A stretch of 55,676 bases of DNA, from positions 1 through 55,676 of the forward strand of contig NZ_JAJAPB010000016.1 of assembly GCF_026226615.1 (NCBI RefSeq). The letters are read 5' to 3'. The stretch comes from Geovibrio ferrireducens. GTDB taxonomy: Bacteria > Chrysiogenota > Deferribacteres > Deferribacterales > Geovibrionaceae. Both the position numbers and the translations under genes were made by a program. Under the pieces are notes generated by a model, which worked only from the letters and a program-made list of their open reading frames with translations, was not told the origin of the DNA and did no database searches. The number at the start of each line of letters is the position of its first letter. The stretch's first letter is position 1. Of this stretch, positions 8,522 through 17,388 are shown piece after piece.

Positions 8522-9474
8522 TACTCCGCGAAAACACCCATGTTGCGGAATTTTTCGTATCTCTGCTCAAAAACCTGTTTAGGTGAGAGAGACTTAATCT
8601 CTTTAAGATGGCGGGCTATCACACCTTTGAGGGTATGAGCCGTCTGGTGATGATTTCTGTGGGCCCCGCCGAGGGGTTCGTTTACTATTTCATCAATCAC
8701 TTCAAGCTCTTTGAGATCCTGAGCGGTGAGTTTCAGAGCCTCAGCCGCACGCCCGGCGTAGGAGGCATCCTTCCAGAGGATAGACGCGCAGCCTTCGGGG
8801 CTGATGACTGAATATGTGGAATGCTCAAGCATGAGAACACGGTTGCCCATAGCTATCGCCAGCGCCCCGCCTGAGCCGCCTTCACCCGTGATTACGGTAA
8901 TCATGGGTACTGTAAGCTCAGCCATAACCATAAGGCTTTTGGCTATCGCCTCAGCCTGTCCTCTTTCTTCCGCCTCTATTCCGGGATAAGCTCCGGGTGT
9001 ATCAACAAATGTTATTACCGGTCTGCCGAATCTCTCAGCCATATCAAACATCCTCTGCGCCTTGCGGTAGCCTTCGGGACTTGCCATACCGAAGTTCCTG
9101 CGGATGTTCTCCTTTGTGTTGCGCCCCTTCTGGTGGCCTATTACCATCACAGGAGCATCATTAAAATTCGCCATGCCGCACACTATAGCCTGATCATCCC
9201 TGAACAGCCTGTCGCCGTGAAGCTCCAGAAAGTCGGTAAACATAAGCTTGATGAAGTCAAGGGTATAGGGGCGTTCGGGGTGGCGCGCCACCATAAGCTT
9301 CTGTGACGGCGTAAGACGCTGGTATATATTTGCTTTTACTCTCTCAAGCCTTTTCTGGAGAGAGTCCATCTCCTTCTGCATTTCAGAGTCGGAGAGGGAG
9401 GACATATTCTTTATTTCGGCTATCTTATTTTCTATCTCAATAATCGGGGCTTCAAAATCCAAGGGCGCTGCCAT
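8521..9474 (-). CDS. accA: Acetyl-CoA carboxylase carboxyltransferase subunit alpha
   Basis: AccA with AccD transfers the carboxyl group from biotin to acetyl-CoA to make malonyl-CoA, the first step of fatty acid synthesis. The 317-residue product (E. coli 319) carries LDFEAPIIEIENKIAEI at the start, RPYTLDFIKLMFTDFLELHGDR, the crotonase-fold blocks VTFVDTPGAYPGIEAEERGQ and GEGGSGGALAIAMG, and a closing PLGGAHRNH. I start at 9474 (MAAPLDFE), which has AAGGAAGG upstream. The open frame continues to 9579, but that part is non-conserved. It is the first gene of the operon ending at greA. Confidence 0.97.
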   Translation of the reverse strand: MAAPLDFEAPIIEIENKIAEIKNMSSLSDSEMQKEMDSLQKRLERVKANIYQRLTPSQKLMVARHPERPYTLDFIKLMFTDFLELHGDRLFRDDQAIVCGMANFNDAPVMVIGHQKGRNTKENIRRNFGMASPEGYRKAQRMFDMAERFGRPVITFVDTPGAYPGIEAEERGQAEAIAKSLMVMAELTVPMITVITGEGGSGGALAIAMGNRVLMLEHSTYSVISPEGCASILWKDASYAGRAAEALKLTAQDLKELEVIDEIVNEPLGGAHRNHHQTAHTLKGVIARHLKEIKSLSPKQVFEQRYEKFRNMGVFAE

Positions 9475-9542
9475 TACTACACCTTCCTTAAAATATTGCG
9501 GACTGTGCCTGTCCGTATTTGAATTTTTGTATATTTCTTTGC

Positions 9543-9580
9543 TATGCTGAACCTTTATAACTGCATAACAGTTCAGCATA
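9543..9580. promoter_or_regulatory. Perfect 10-bp inverted repeat upstream of accA
   Basis: tatgctgaac (9543-9552) and gttcagcata (9571-9580) are exact reverse complements separated by 18 bp, centred about 90 bp before the accA start. It could be an operator for fatty acid control or an mRNA hairpin in the accA leader. It is not a minus-strand terminator because the A-run, not a T-run, lies on its downstream plus side. Confidence 0.5.
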
Positions 9581-9701
9581 AAAAAGATAACTTAAATACA
9601 AATCAGTTTTGCCTATCCGCAGTATCGACTGTTTATATAAGCGTTAAACCTGACAACTGCAAGACAAATTTATCGGGTCATAATTCGCCCCGCAACAAGG
9701 A

Positions 9702-9732
9702 AATCCTGCGGAAGTGCTTCTCCCGCAGGATT
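9702..9732 (-). terminator. Terminator-like hairpin after the DsbA-like gene
   Basis: AATCCTGCGG (9702-9711) pairs perfectly with CCGCAGGATT (9723-9732) around an 11-nt loop, about 20 bp past the DsbA-like stop. The T-run expected on the minus strand is poor. The plus strand has ttttata after it, so it may act better in the other direction. Confidence 0.5.
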
Positions 9733-9750
9733 TTATATTCAAGGCCTTCT

Positions 9751-10599
9751 CTATTTGAATGTTTCGATGGCAAGGTCAAACATTGGGGGTTTAAATCCGC
9801 CTATAAGCTTGCCGTTGAAGTAAAGCGCAGGTGTTCCGCTGACGCCCATAGCCTGTGCGGCCTGCATCTGCTCAGCGATTTTTCCGACTGTTGCATTGTC
9901 ATTTACAAGTGCTTTAAAAGCAGCAGCATCAGCAGTTTTAGCAGCAAAGAAATCTATAATTTCCGCATCTGTTTTCGCATCGAAATCAGGGGTTGTGCTG
10001 TAGAGATCATCATAGAAATTGGCGTTCTGAGCCATTCCCGCTTCAAACACTCTCGCGTAAAGCTCTGCTTTCGGGTGGAAAGCGAGGGGGAAGTGCATAA
10101 AGTATATTGCGACATCCTTTCCTGCGAGTTTTTCTTTCAGGTACTCATGTGTCCTTCTGCAGTAGGGGCACTGAAAGTCGCTTACTTCTACAATGTAGTT
10201 TTTAGCGTCTTTATTGCCGTATGCGAGGGTCAGCTTGCTGAGGTCAATGTTTGCGGGGGGAGTGTTCTTGAAAACAAGCTTATCTTTAATCCCTGTGCCT
10301 GTAGCAACTTCTGTAATGTCGGGAATGATGTATTTTCCATCGGTAAATACATACTGCTCCTGGCTTCTTTCAGCATCTTTGAACGTAAGCTTAACAAATT
10401 TGAGCGCCTCAACACCTTCCACAGGTTCGATAACTTCAACTTCGTAGGTAACATCGTTCATGTTTTTGGAAGTGAAAAACTTGCCGAGATTTTCCTTCAT
10501 AACTGCGGAAACGTCCGCCTCAGGCTTCGCGGTTTCCTTCTGTGCGCCGCATGCTGCGAGTGAAACAAGCAGAAGAACGGCCAAAATGCACTTTTTCAT
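9751..10599 (-). CDS. DsbA/thioredoxin-like periplasmic lipoprotein
   Basis: This is a 282-residue thiol-disulfide oxidoreductase. It has a lipoprotein signal ending LAAC (Cys17 the lipidation site), then about 100 residues without clear motifs. A DsbA-type thioredoxin domain follows, with the redox pair in FQCPYCRR (Cys144 and Cys147) and a cis-Pro loop GVSGTPALYFNGKLIGG near residue 250. The N-terminal part (about 25-115) resembles the dimerisation region of DsbC/DsbG-type isomerases in position, so a disulfide isomerase or a helper in cytochrome c maturation are both possible. It is a single gene, preceded by AAGGAG and by a 7-bp inverted repeat in its leader. Confidence 0.88.
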   Translation of the reverse strand: MKKCILAVLLLVSLAACGAQKETAKPEADVSAVMKENLGKFFTSKNMNDVTYEVEVIEPVEGVEALKFVKLTFKDAERSQEQYVFTDGKYIIPDITEVATGTGIKDKLVFKNTPPANIDLSKLTLAYGNKDAKNYIVEVSDFQCPYCRRTHEYLKEKLAGKDVAIYFMHFPLAFHPKAELYARVFEAGMAQNANFYDDLYSTTPDFDAKTDAEIIDFFAAKTADAAAFKALVNDNATVGKIAEQMQAAQAMGVSGTPALYFNGKLIGGFKPPMFDLAIETFK

Positions 10600-10622
10600 A
10601 ATTCAAAGCTCCTTTTAATATA

Positions 10623-10639
10623 GATTAGTAAAACTAATC
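10623..10639. promoter_or_regulatory. Inverted repeat in the DsbA-like leader
   Basis: GATTAGT and ACTAATC are perfect inverted arms around AAA, 24 bp before the ATG of the DsbA-like gene. It is placed where an operator or leader hairpin would be, and no regulator can be named. Confidence 0.35.
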
Positions 10640-10690
10640 CTAAAGACAGCAAAAGTTACCACAGGTTCCGAAAAAAGTCTAATTAATAAC

Positions 10691-10780
10691 AAAAATCCCG
10701 CGTCCTGCGGGATTTTTGTACACGCTCGCGGTTTGCAAAGCAAACCTTCGCTACGCACGGCGCATTTCCATCCTTGGAGT
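10691..10780 (+). repeat. Three-hairpin repeat, copy 1
   Basis: First hairpin: AAAAATCCCGC/GCGGGATTTTT around gtcct. Connector: acacgctcgcg. Middle hairpin: GGTTTGC/GCAAACC around aaa. Then ttcgctacgcacggcgca and a short final hairpin TCCA/TGGA around tcct. The first hairpin has T-runs on both strands, so it could also terminate transcription from either side. It lies between the glycosyltransferase (3' side) and the DsbA-like gene (5' side). Confidence 0.8.
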
Positions 10781-10808
10781 TGCCAGAGTCTTTTTTTTTC
10801 AGCCACAG

Positions 10809-10880
10809 GTCACTCTGAGCAAAGCGAAGAGTCTCAGCATAATCAAATAAGAGATTCTCCACTGCGTTCAGAATGACAGA
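10809..10880. repeat. Inverted pair of gtca-tctga..gaag repeats
   Basis: gtcactctgagcaaagcgaag (from 10809) and, inverted, the sequence ending ctgcgttcagaatgacag (to 10880) belong to the common intergenic repeat of the form gtcattctga-gcgaagcgaagaatc. The two face each other about 13 bp apart and can form a long imperfect hairpin downstream of the glycosyltransferase gene. Confidence 0.65.
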
Positions 10881-10946
10881 AGCAAAGCCATCAAAGGAGG
10901 GCGGGGGAGGATTTCCCATACACCGCACGGCGGGCTTTATCCTGCG

Positions 10947-12032
10947 TCACATCCCCTTTATTATTTCCTCAATCTTCCGTGCCGATTTCTCCCAGCCGAA
11001 GCGCCGGATATTTTCATACCCTTTATTTATCAATCCGGTGCGCAGTTCCGCGGAATTACGCACACTCAGAACCTTTTCCGCTATATCCGCCGGATTCAGC
11101 GGATCGCAGTAAACAACGCTCTCCGCGCAGACCTCCCTCAGGCTTGCAGCAGGGGATGAAACAACAGGACATCCGCTTGCCTGCGCCTCAAGGGGCGGAA
11201 TGCCGAAACCTTCATAAAGAGAGGGAAAGACAAATACCGACGCGGCGGCATACACAGAAGGGATGTCCGCATCATCTATATAGCCGGTGAAAAACACCCG
11301 GCTTTTCAGTTTTTCAGATCCGTTCACCATAGCAGCAACTGCGGAATCACCCGTTATGAACCCGTCCTTTTTACCCGCTATGACCAGATTCACACCCTCC
11401 ATCAGATCCATAGCCCTCAGCAGAGTGATCAGATTCTTGTTCGGCTTCACATTGCCGACAAAGAGAATGTAGTCATCCGGCAGGGAATACTTTTTTATGA
11501 CATCAGTGTTCCTGGCTCCGCTGAAAAGTTTTTCGTCCACTGCGTTGTAAACAACCTTTATCTTTGCCGCATCCGCCGGGCAGTATTTCAGAATCTCTGT
11601 TTTGGAAAATTCCGAAACAGTGAGCACAATATCAGACAATGTGACGGCGCGGCGCATGACAAACTTCGCATATGCTCTCTGCACTGCGGAGAATATGCCG
11701 CTTTCCGCCGCCAGATGATAAGCATCATGAACCGTCACAAGCCTTTTCCCAGCCCGCAGGGGCAGAAGCGGAACATTGTAGTGCGGCGACCAGAATACAT
11801 CACAGCGCGGAACCTTCCTGAAAAGCTCAGCCTGCTCCCTGACAGAATATATCCCGGATGATGTTTCTATAAGCTTCACTCTGTCTGCCCAAGTGAACGT
11901 CCTTATCTCCTCCGGATTGCCGAGAAGGGTTATATCAAATGAATCAATAAGGAAAGGCACAATATTTCTTATGTATGTCCCTATGCCGGATGCTCTGCAC
12001 ATACGGAAATCAACTGCGAGAACGGTTTTCAT
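10947..12032 (-). CDS. Family 1 (GT4-like) glycosyltransferase
   Basis: This is a 361-residue GT-B fold glycosyltransferase. It has an N-terminal acceptor half opening VDFRMCRASGIGTYIRNI and a C-terminal nucleotide-sugar half with LFVGNVKPNKN. The E-x7-E motif EGFGIPPLEAQASGCPVV lies about residue 280. It probably adds a sugar to a cell-surface glycan, and donor and acceptor cannot be told. It is not in a polysaccharide cluster. It is divergent from ileS, with a 196-bp gap between them, and its nearest ribosome site (GGAG) is rather far from the ATG. Confidence 0.9.
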   Translation of the reverse strand: MKTVLAVDFRMCRASGIGTYIRNIVPFLIDSFDITLLGNPEEIRTFTWADRVKLIETSSGIYSVREQAELFRKVPRCDVFWSPHYNVPLLPLRAGKRLVTVHDAYHLAAESGIFSAVQRAYAKFVMRRAVTLSDIVLTVSEFSKTEILKYCPADAAKIKVVYNAVDEKLFSGARNTDVIKKYSLPDDYILFVGNVKPNKNLITLLRAMDLMEGVNLVIAGKKDGFITGDSAVAAMVNGSEKLKSRVFFTGYIDDADIPSVYAAASVFVFPSLYEGFGIPPLEAQASGCPVVSSPAASLREVCAESVVYCDPLNPADIAEKVLSVRNSAELRTGLINKGYENIRRFGWEKSARKIEEIIKGM

Positions 12033-12161
12033 ATAATTTAAAAACTCCGTGAGCTTTCTGAGGGGGCATTATCACACATTTCTTCCAATCTTTATACCCG
12101 TTTGTGTTTTATTCGCCATAATAAAACAGCCGTCTGACAGCGTCAAAACACCATCCCTCTC

Positions 12162-12190
12162 TTGATTAATGCTCTTTTTAGTGATATGTA
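12162..12190 (+). promoter_or_regulatory. Promoter of ileS
   Basis: TTGATT (12162-12167), a 17-nt spacer and TATGTA (12185-12190) lie about 40 bp before the ileS ATG. There is no room for a T-box leader between this promoter and the gene. Confidence 0.6.
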
Positions 12191-12228
12191 TTTTCTCCCC
12201 CAATAAATCATAAAGGAGTGCTGTCGCG

Positions 12229-15030
12229 ATGGATTACAAAAGCACGCTGAATCTCCCGGAAACCGGATTTCCCATGAAAGCCAACCTCTCCGTGAGAGAG
12301 CCGGAACGCATAAAAAAATGGGACGAAGAGAACGCATATTCCAAAATAATGAAAAAAAGGGAAAACTGCGAAAAATACATTCTCCATGACGGCCCTCCAT
12401 ATGCAAACGGCCATATCCACATCGGACACGCACTGAACAAAATTCTTAAAGATTTCGTGGTGAAGGTAAAATCATTTGAAGGCCGTCAGGCGCCCTACAT
12501 CCCCGGATGGGACTGCCACGGTCTGCCCATTGAACATCAGGTGGATAAAAAGCTCGGCAGCAAGAAGCATGAGCTCTCAAAATCTCAGATAAGAAAGCTC
12601 TGCCGTGAATACGCAACAGAGTTCATAAACATACAGAGGGAAGAGTTCAAGCGTCTCGGCGGTTTCGGCGACTGGGACAACCCGTACATAACCATGGATC
12701 ATGTTTACGAAGCCAAAACCCTTGAGGAGCTTTACAGATTCTTCAACAACGGCGGAGTTTACAAAGGTTCAAAGCCCGTTTACTGGTGCACAAGCTGCGT
12801 TACCGCCCTCGCCGAGGCGGAGGTGGAGTACGATAACCACACATCACACTCCATATATGTCAAATTCCCCGTCCGTGACGCTGACAAGGCAAAGCTCGGA
12901 CTTGCGGCATCAGATAAGGTGTCATCCGTAATCTGGACAACCACGCCATGGACACTCCCTGCGAACCTTGCCGTCTGCGTTCATCCCGATTTTGTTTACG
13001 CTCTCGTAAAAGTCACCGAGGCGGATAACAAAAATCTCGGCGGCGAATACATAGTCGTTGCGGAAGAGCTTCTTGAAAAGCTTCTCGGCGAGTTTAAGAT
13101 AACCGCTTACGAAAAAACGGCAACCTTCAAAGGGGCGGATCTCGAAGGTATAAAAAACAAGCACCCCTTCTATGACAGGGATTCAGCAATAATCCTCGGC
13201 GATCACGTAACCCTTGAAGCGGGCACGGGACTTGTCCACACAGCCCCCGGCCACGGTCAGGAGGACTATGTTGTCGGTCTCAGATACGGCCTTGAGGTGC
13301 TTAACCCTGTGGACGATTACGGTGTGTTTAAAAAGGACACTGAAATATTCGCAGGAGAGCACATAAACAAAGCCAACCCCAAGATAGTCGAACTCCTTGA
13401 TGAAAGCGGCGTTCTTCTCTCCCACGGTAAAATAGAGCACTCCTACCCCCACTGCTGGCGCTGCAAAAACCCCGTAATATTCCGCGCCACCCCACAGTGG
13501 TTTATATCCATGGAAACCAATGACCTGCGCAAAAAGGCGCTGGACGAGATAAAGAGGGTTCAGTGGGTTCCCGCATGGGGACAGAACAGAATCAACGCTA
13601 TGATAGAGCACAGGCCGGACTGGTGCATCAGCCGCCAGAGGACATGGGGCGTACCCATAGCCGTTTTCACCTGCCAGGACTGCGATGAGGTATATATACC
13701 GAAGGATGTTCAGGAAAAAGTTCTCGCCTCTTTCCGTGAGCACGGCGCAGACGCATGGTTCGACATGGAAGCGGAGGAGTTTATCGGCAAGGATGCCAAA
13801 TGCCCGAAATGCGGCGGCGCAAGGCTGAAAAAAGAGACGGACATCCTTGATGTATGGTTCGATTCCGGCGTTTCTCACTCCGCCGTGTGCGAGGAGAGAA
13901 AAGAGCTCGGCTGGCCTGTGAACATGTACCTTGAAGGGAGCGACCAGCACAGGGGCTGGTTCCACAGCACACTCCTTGAGTCAGTCGGCACAAGGGGCAG
14001 AGCGCCGTATGACGAGATACTCACCCACGGATTTGTTGTGGACGGCAAAGGGCGCAAAATGTCCAAGTCCTCCGGCAATGTTGTGGCTCCTGATGAAATA
14101 ATAAAGAAATACGGCGCAGAGGTTCTCCGCCTCTGGGTTTCTGCGGAAGACTACTCGGAAGACATAAGAATCTCCGATGACATAATAAGCCGCCTTGTGG
14201 AATCCTACAGGAAGATCCGCAACACGGCCAGATACCTCCTCGGCGTAATATCCGACTTCAACCCCGATACAGACATGGTTGAATACGATAAGCTGCTTGA
14301 TCTGGACAAATATGCCCTGATCCGCTGGCAGGCTGTGAAGGAGCGCATCTACAACGCATATGACAGATACCAGTTCCACGTGTTTTACCACACGTTCCTG
14401 AACTTCTGCATAAACGACCTCAGTTCCTTCTATCTTGATATAATAAAGGACAGGGTTTACGCATACAGAAAGGATTCGCACCAGCGCAGATCAGCGCAGA
14501 CAGCGCTTTTCACCATAACAAGAGAGATGAGCATAGTAATGGCTCCCATTCTCTCCTTCACTGCGGACGAGATATGGGAGTTCATCCCCGGCTGGAGCGG
14601 CAAAAGCGAACTTGTTTTCGAGGAACTTTTCCCCAAGGTTCTCCCTCTGAAAGATGAAAAACTTGAAGCGAAATGGAACAGAATCATAGAGATAAGAAGA
14701 GAAGTCAACAAAGCCCTTGAACTTGCCAGAACAGAAAAAGTTATAGGGCATTCTCTCGGTGCGAAGGTTATCGTCGGACTCTCAGAAGCCGACAGAGAAA
14801 TCATGTCAGCAGATGAGGGGATAGAGAAAATCTTCATAGTCTCAGAACTTGAGCTTACGGACATAAACACCCTTGAAGGTGCTTACACGTCTGAGGACAA
14901 AACTGTGAAGGTAATAGCAAGCGCATCCGCAAATCAGAAGTGCGAGAGATGCTGGTGTCAGGTTCCCACAGTGGGGGCTGACCCCGCTCACCCGACAATC
15001 TGCTCAAGATGCGCCGAGGCGATAAGCTGA
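12229..15030 (+). CDS. ileS: Isoleucyl-tRNA synthetase
   Basis: This enzyme charges tRNA-Ile. At 933 residues it is the bacterial long form. It has the class I signature HIGH (residues 64-67), the editing domain, KMSKS (610-614) and a C-terminal zinc finger CERCWC...CSRC. The ATG has AAAGGAG upstream. lspA follows after one base, the ileS-lspA order seen in many bacteria. purH is third in the operon. Confidence 0.98.
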   Translation: MDYKSTLNLPETGFPMKANLSVREPERIKKWDEENAYSKIMKKRENCEKYILHDGPPYANGHIHIGHALNKILKDFVVKVKSFEGRQAPYIPGWDCHGLPIEHQVDKKLGSKKHELSKSQIRKLCREYATEFINIQREEFKRLGGFGDWDNPYITMDHVYEAKTLEELYRFFNNGGVYKGSKPVYWCTSCVTALAEAEVEYDNHTSHSIYVKFPVRDADKAKLGLAASDKVSSVIWTTTPWTLPANLAVCVHPDFVYALVKVTEADNKNLGGEYIVVAEELLEKLLGEFKITAYEKTATFKGADLEGIKNKHPFYDRDSAIILGDHVTLEAGTGLVHTAPGHGQEDYVVGLRYGLEVLNPVDDYGVFKKDTEIFAGEHINKANPKIVELLDESGVLLSHGKIEHSYPHCWRCKNPVIFRATPQWFISMETNDLRKKALDEIKRVQWVPAWGQNRINAMIEHRPDWCISRQRTWGVPIAVFTCQDCDEVYIPKDVQEKVLASFREHGADAWFDMEAEEFIGKDAKCPKCGGARLKKETDILDVWFDSGVSHSAVCEERKELGWPVNMYLEGSDQHRGWFHSTLLESVGTRGRAPYDEILTHGFVVDGKGRKMSKSSGNVVAPDEIIKKYGAEVLRLWVSAEDYSEDIRISDDIISRLVESYRKIRNTARYLLGVISDFNPDTDMVEYDKLLDLDKYALIRWQAVKERIYNAYDRYQFHVFYHTFLNFCINDLSSFYLDIIKDRVYAYRKDSHQRRSAQTALFTITREMSIVMAPILSFTADEIWEFIPGWSGKSELVFEELFPKVLPLKDEKLEAKWNRIIEIRREVNKALELARTEKVIGHSLGAKVIVGLSEADREIMSADEGIEKIFIVSELELTDINTLEGAYTSEDKTVKVIASASANQKCERCWCQVPTVGADPAHPTICSRCAEAIS

Positions 15031-15031
15031 T

Positions 15032-15508
15032 ATGAAAAAAGTCCTTATCCCTCTTTTCGCCGTCCTGCTCATTGTTGATCAGGCTACGAAGATCATAGTC
15101 AAAAACACGTTCATGCTCCATGAAACCCGTGAGGTCATACCCGGATTCTTCAACCTGACCTACATACTGAATCCGGGCGCAGCTTTCGGTTTTCTGGCTA
15201 AAATGAACGAAAGCTACCGTCAGCTTTTCTTTGTTCTGGTTACTCTTATAGCGATAGCCGCTGTGGGTTATCTGCTTTACAAAGAACACGAGATGAAGCT
15301 GAGGGCGTTCTCTTACACGCTTATTATTGCCGGAGCGGTCGGCAATTTTATAGATAGGGTTTACATCGGAAAAGTGGTGGATTTTCTGGATTTTTATGTA
15401 TCAGATTACCACTGGCCTGCCTTCAACGTGGCGGACAGTGCTATATCCGTAGGGGTCTGCTTGCTTATGCTTGACCTTTTTCTTCATAAAAGGAGTGAGA
15501 AGAAATGA
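15032..15508 (+). CDS. lspA: Lipoprotein signal peptidase II
   Basis: This inner-membrane aspartic protease removes the signal peptide from lipidated prolipoproteins, such as the DsbA-like lipoprotein in this window. The 158-residue product has four membrane segments and the family blocks [32 protein letters not shown] and [11 protein letters not shown]. The last two contain the two catalytic Asp residues. It starts one base after ileS and shares ATGA with purH. Confidence 0.97.
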   Translation: MKKVLIPLFAVLLIVDQATKIIVKNTFMLHETREVIPGFFNLTYILNPGAAFGFLAKMNESYRQLFFVLVTLIAIAAVGYLLYKEHEMKLRAFSYTLIIAGAVGNFIDRVYIGKVVDFLDFYVSDYHWPAFNVADSAISVGVCLLMLDLFLHKRSEKK

Positions 15509-17058
15509 TAGTAAAACCTGAAAGAGCGCTGATCAGCGTTTCCAAGAAAGAAGGCGTAGCCGAATTCGCAAAAGAGCTTGCCGCAAGAGGGGTTGAAATA
15601 ATCTCCACAGGCGGGACAGCCAAACTTCTGAAAGAAAGCGGAATCAGAATCACAGAAATAGGTGAGTTCACCGGATTTCCCGAAATGCTGGACGGCAGGG
15701 TAAAAACCCTTCACCCCAGAGTGCACGGCGGCATCCTTAACGTCCGTGACGATGCGGAACACCAGAAAACCATGAAGGAGCACGGCCTCAAAAACATTGA
15801 TATTGTTGCCGTCAACCTTTACCCCTTTGAGGAAACTGTCTGTAAAGCTGGCGTAAGTCTTGACGAAATAATCGAAAACATAGACATAGGCGGCCCGTCC
15901 ATGGTGAGAAGCGCCGCTAAAAACCACAAGTTCGTAACTATCATAGTGGACGGAGCGGATTACAAACGCGTTATAACCGAAATGGACGCACAGGGCGGAA
16001 CCACCCTTGAAACCAGACGCGATCTGGCAAGAAAGGCATACGGACACACTGCGCTGTATGACAGCATCATCGCAGGCTTCTTCAACAACCTTCTGGGTGT
16101 TAAGTTCCCCGATGAATACACCCTCCCCGCGCGCAAGAAACAGGGTATGCGCTACGGCGAAAACCCTCATCAGGACTCAGCTTTTTACGTTCAGCCCCTT
16201 ATTAAGGAGCCGGGCGTTTCCACCGGGGTTCAGCTCCACGGAAAAGAGCTTTCCTTCAATAACATAGTAGACATCAACGCCGCTGCTGAGATCATAAAGG
16301 ACTTCTGCGGAGAACCGGCGATCACAATCATAAAACACACCAACCCCTGCGGCACAGCCACAGGCTCAACCCTCCTTGAGGCTTACGAGCGCGCCCTTGA
16401 GTGCGACCCCGTGAGCGCATTCGGCGGCATAGTCGGCGCTAACAGGGAGGTGGACAAGGCCACTGCGGAAAAACTCGCCGAGCTTTTCCTTGAGGTCATA
16501 GTCGCACCCTCATTCAGCAAAGAGGCAAAAGAGATCCTTGAACAGAAAAAGAACCTCCGTCTCATAGAGATAGGTGATCTCTCCGGAGCGAGGGACAATG
16601 AGCTTGACGTTAAAAAGGTCACAGGCGGCGTTCTGCTTCAGGACAGAGACCTTCACTCCTTTGACGACATAGCCGCCCTCCCTTCACCCTCCAAACGCAA
16701 ACCCACCGAAGGCGAGCTTAAGGCCATGGCTTTTGCATGGAAAGTTGCGAAACATGTTAAATCAAACGCGATAATATACGCCAACGAATATCAGTCCATA
16801 GGTGTGGGCGCAGGGCAGATGAGCCGTGTTGACTCCGCCAGAATAGCCGCTTTCAAGGCGAAAAAACCCCTTCAGGGATGCGTAATGGCAAGCGATGCGT
16901 TCTTCCCCTTCCGCGACAGCGTGGATCAGGCGGCTGAACAGGGCATAACTGCCATAATCTCCCCCGGCGGCTCAATCAGGGATGAGGAAGTCATTCAGGC
17001 TGCGGATGAGCACGGCATAGCCATGATCTTCACCGGCATCCGTCACTTTAAACATTAA
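15505..17058 (+). CDS. purH: Bifunctional AICAR transformylase / IMP cyclohydrolase
   Basis: PurH does the last two steps of IMP synthesis. The 517-residue product has the N-terminal MGS-like cyclohydrolase domain (about 1-195, with [19 protein letters not shown] and GRVKTLHP). The transformylase domain follows, with [16 protein letters not shown] and, near the end, [12 protein letters not shown]. It overlaps lspA by 4 nt. The other pur genes here (purD, purE) follow after a 330-bp gap full of repeats, so purH may be transcribed apart from them. Confidence 0.98.
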   Translation: MIVKPERALISVSKKEGVAEFAKELAARGVEIISTGGTAKLLKESGIRITEIGEFTGFPEMLDGRVKTLHPRVHGGILNVRDDAEHQKTMKEHGLKNIDIVAVNLYPFEETVCKAGVSLDEIIENIDIGGPSMVRSAAKNHKFVTIIVDGADYKRVITEMDAQGGTTLETRRDLARKAYGHTALYDSIIAGFFNNLLGVKFPDEYTLPARKKQGMRYGENPHQDSAFYVQPLIKEPGVSTGVQLHGKELSFNNIVDINAAAEIIKDFCGEPAITIIKHTNPCGTATGSTLLEAYERALECDPVSAFGGIVGANREVDKATAEKLAELFLEVIVAPSFSKEAKEILEQKKNLRLIEIGDLSGARDNELDVKKVTGGVLLQDRDLHSFDDIAALPSPSKRKPTEGELKAMAFAWKVAKHVKSNAIIYANEYQSIGVGAGQMSRVDSARIAAFKAKKPLQGCVMASDAFFPFRDSVDQAAEQGITAIISPGGSIRDEEVIQAADEHGIAMIFTGIRHFKH

Positions 17059-17098
17059 AATTGGCGGCAAGCAGAAAAACAAACTTAAGTTCACCTAC

Positions 17099-17184
17099 AA
17101 AATCCCCCTCTATCCCCCTTTAAAAAAGGGGGAAGCTGATAAGAACACCCCTCTTTCATAAAGAGGGGCAGGGGGAGATTTTAA
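17099..17184 (+). repeat. Double-hairpin repeat with aaatcccccT ends
   Basis: This is the same family as 105-200: aaaatccccctc at the left, hairpin ccccctttt-like/aaaaggggg followed by aagctg, second hairpin cccctcttt/aaagagggg, and a closing cagggggagattt that is complementary to the left end. It lies 40 bp past purH and could end its transcript, but it lacks a U-run. Confidence 0.65.
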
Positions 17185-17210
17185 TGAATAAATCACACAT
17201 TGCCTGACCA

Positions 17211-17376
17211 CGAATGCGTGAGCAGCAGGACAGGATGTACCTGTCTGCGAACTATCATCAAAATAGCATTACAATTCCATGGATGGAATTGCGCCGTGCG
17301 AAGTGAAGCCGTGTTACCACGGCGCGAATGTGTGAGCAGCAGGACAGGATGTACCTGTCTGCGAACTATCATCAAA
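17211..17376 (-). repeat. Three-hairpin repeat, copy 2 (partly dimeric)
   Basis: Read on the minus strand: first hairpin gacagg/cctgtc around tacat, connector, middle hairpin GCCGTG/CACGGC, connector cttcacttcgcacggcgc, last hairpin CAATTCCA/TGGAATTG around tcca. After this the first hairpin and connector recur: 17211-17262 and 17325-17376 are 52-bp direct repeats with one mismatch. The element ends 12 bp before the purD start and so forms its leader. Confidence 0.85.
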
Positions 17377-17388
17377 TAAGGATTAGCA

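Noticed and set aside
9544-10563. 339-codon plus-strand frame opposite the DsbA-like gene
   Set aside because: It is Cys/Phe-rich antisense shadow of a well-supported gene, without ribosome site or domain.
10691-10780. CRISPR-like array from the recurring repeats
   Set aside because: Copies are scattered, tens of kb apart or adjacent without uniform spacers, and there are no cas genes.
12033-12228. Possible T-box leader before ileS
   Set aside because: The likely promoter is only about 40 bp from the ATG, and no specifier loop or T-box sequence is present.
13183-14481. Long minus-strand frames opposite ileS (also opposite purH at 15484-16170, pyc at 32124-32771 and others)
   Set aside because: They are antisense shadows produced by codon bias in confirmed genes.
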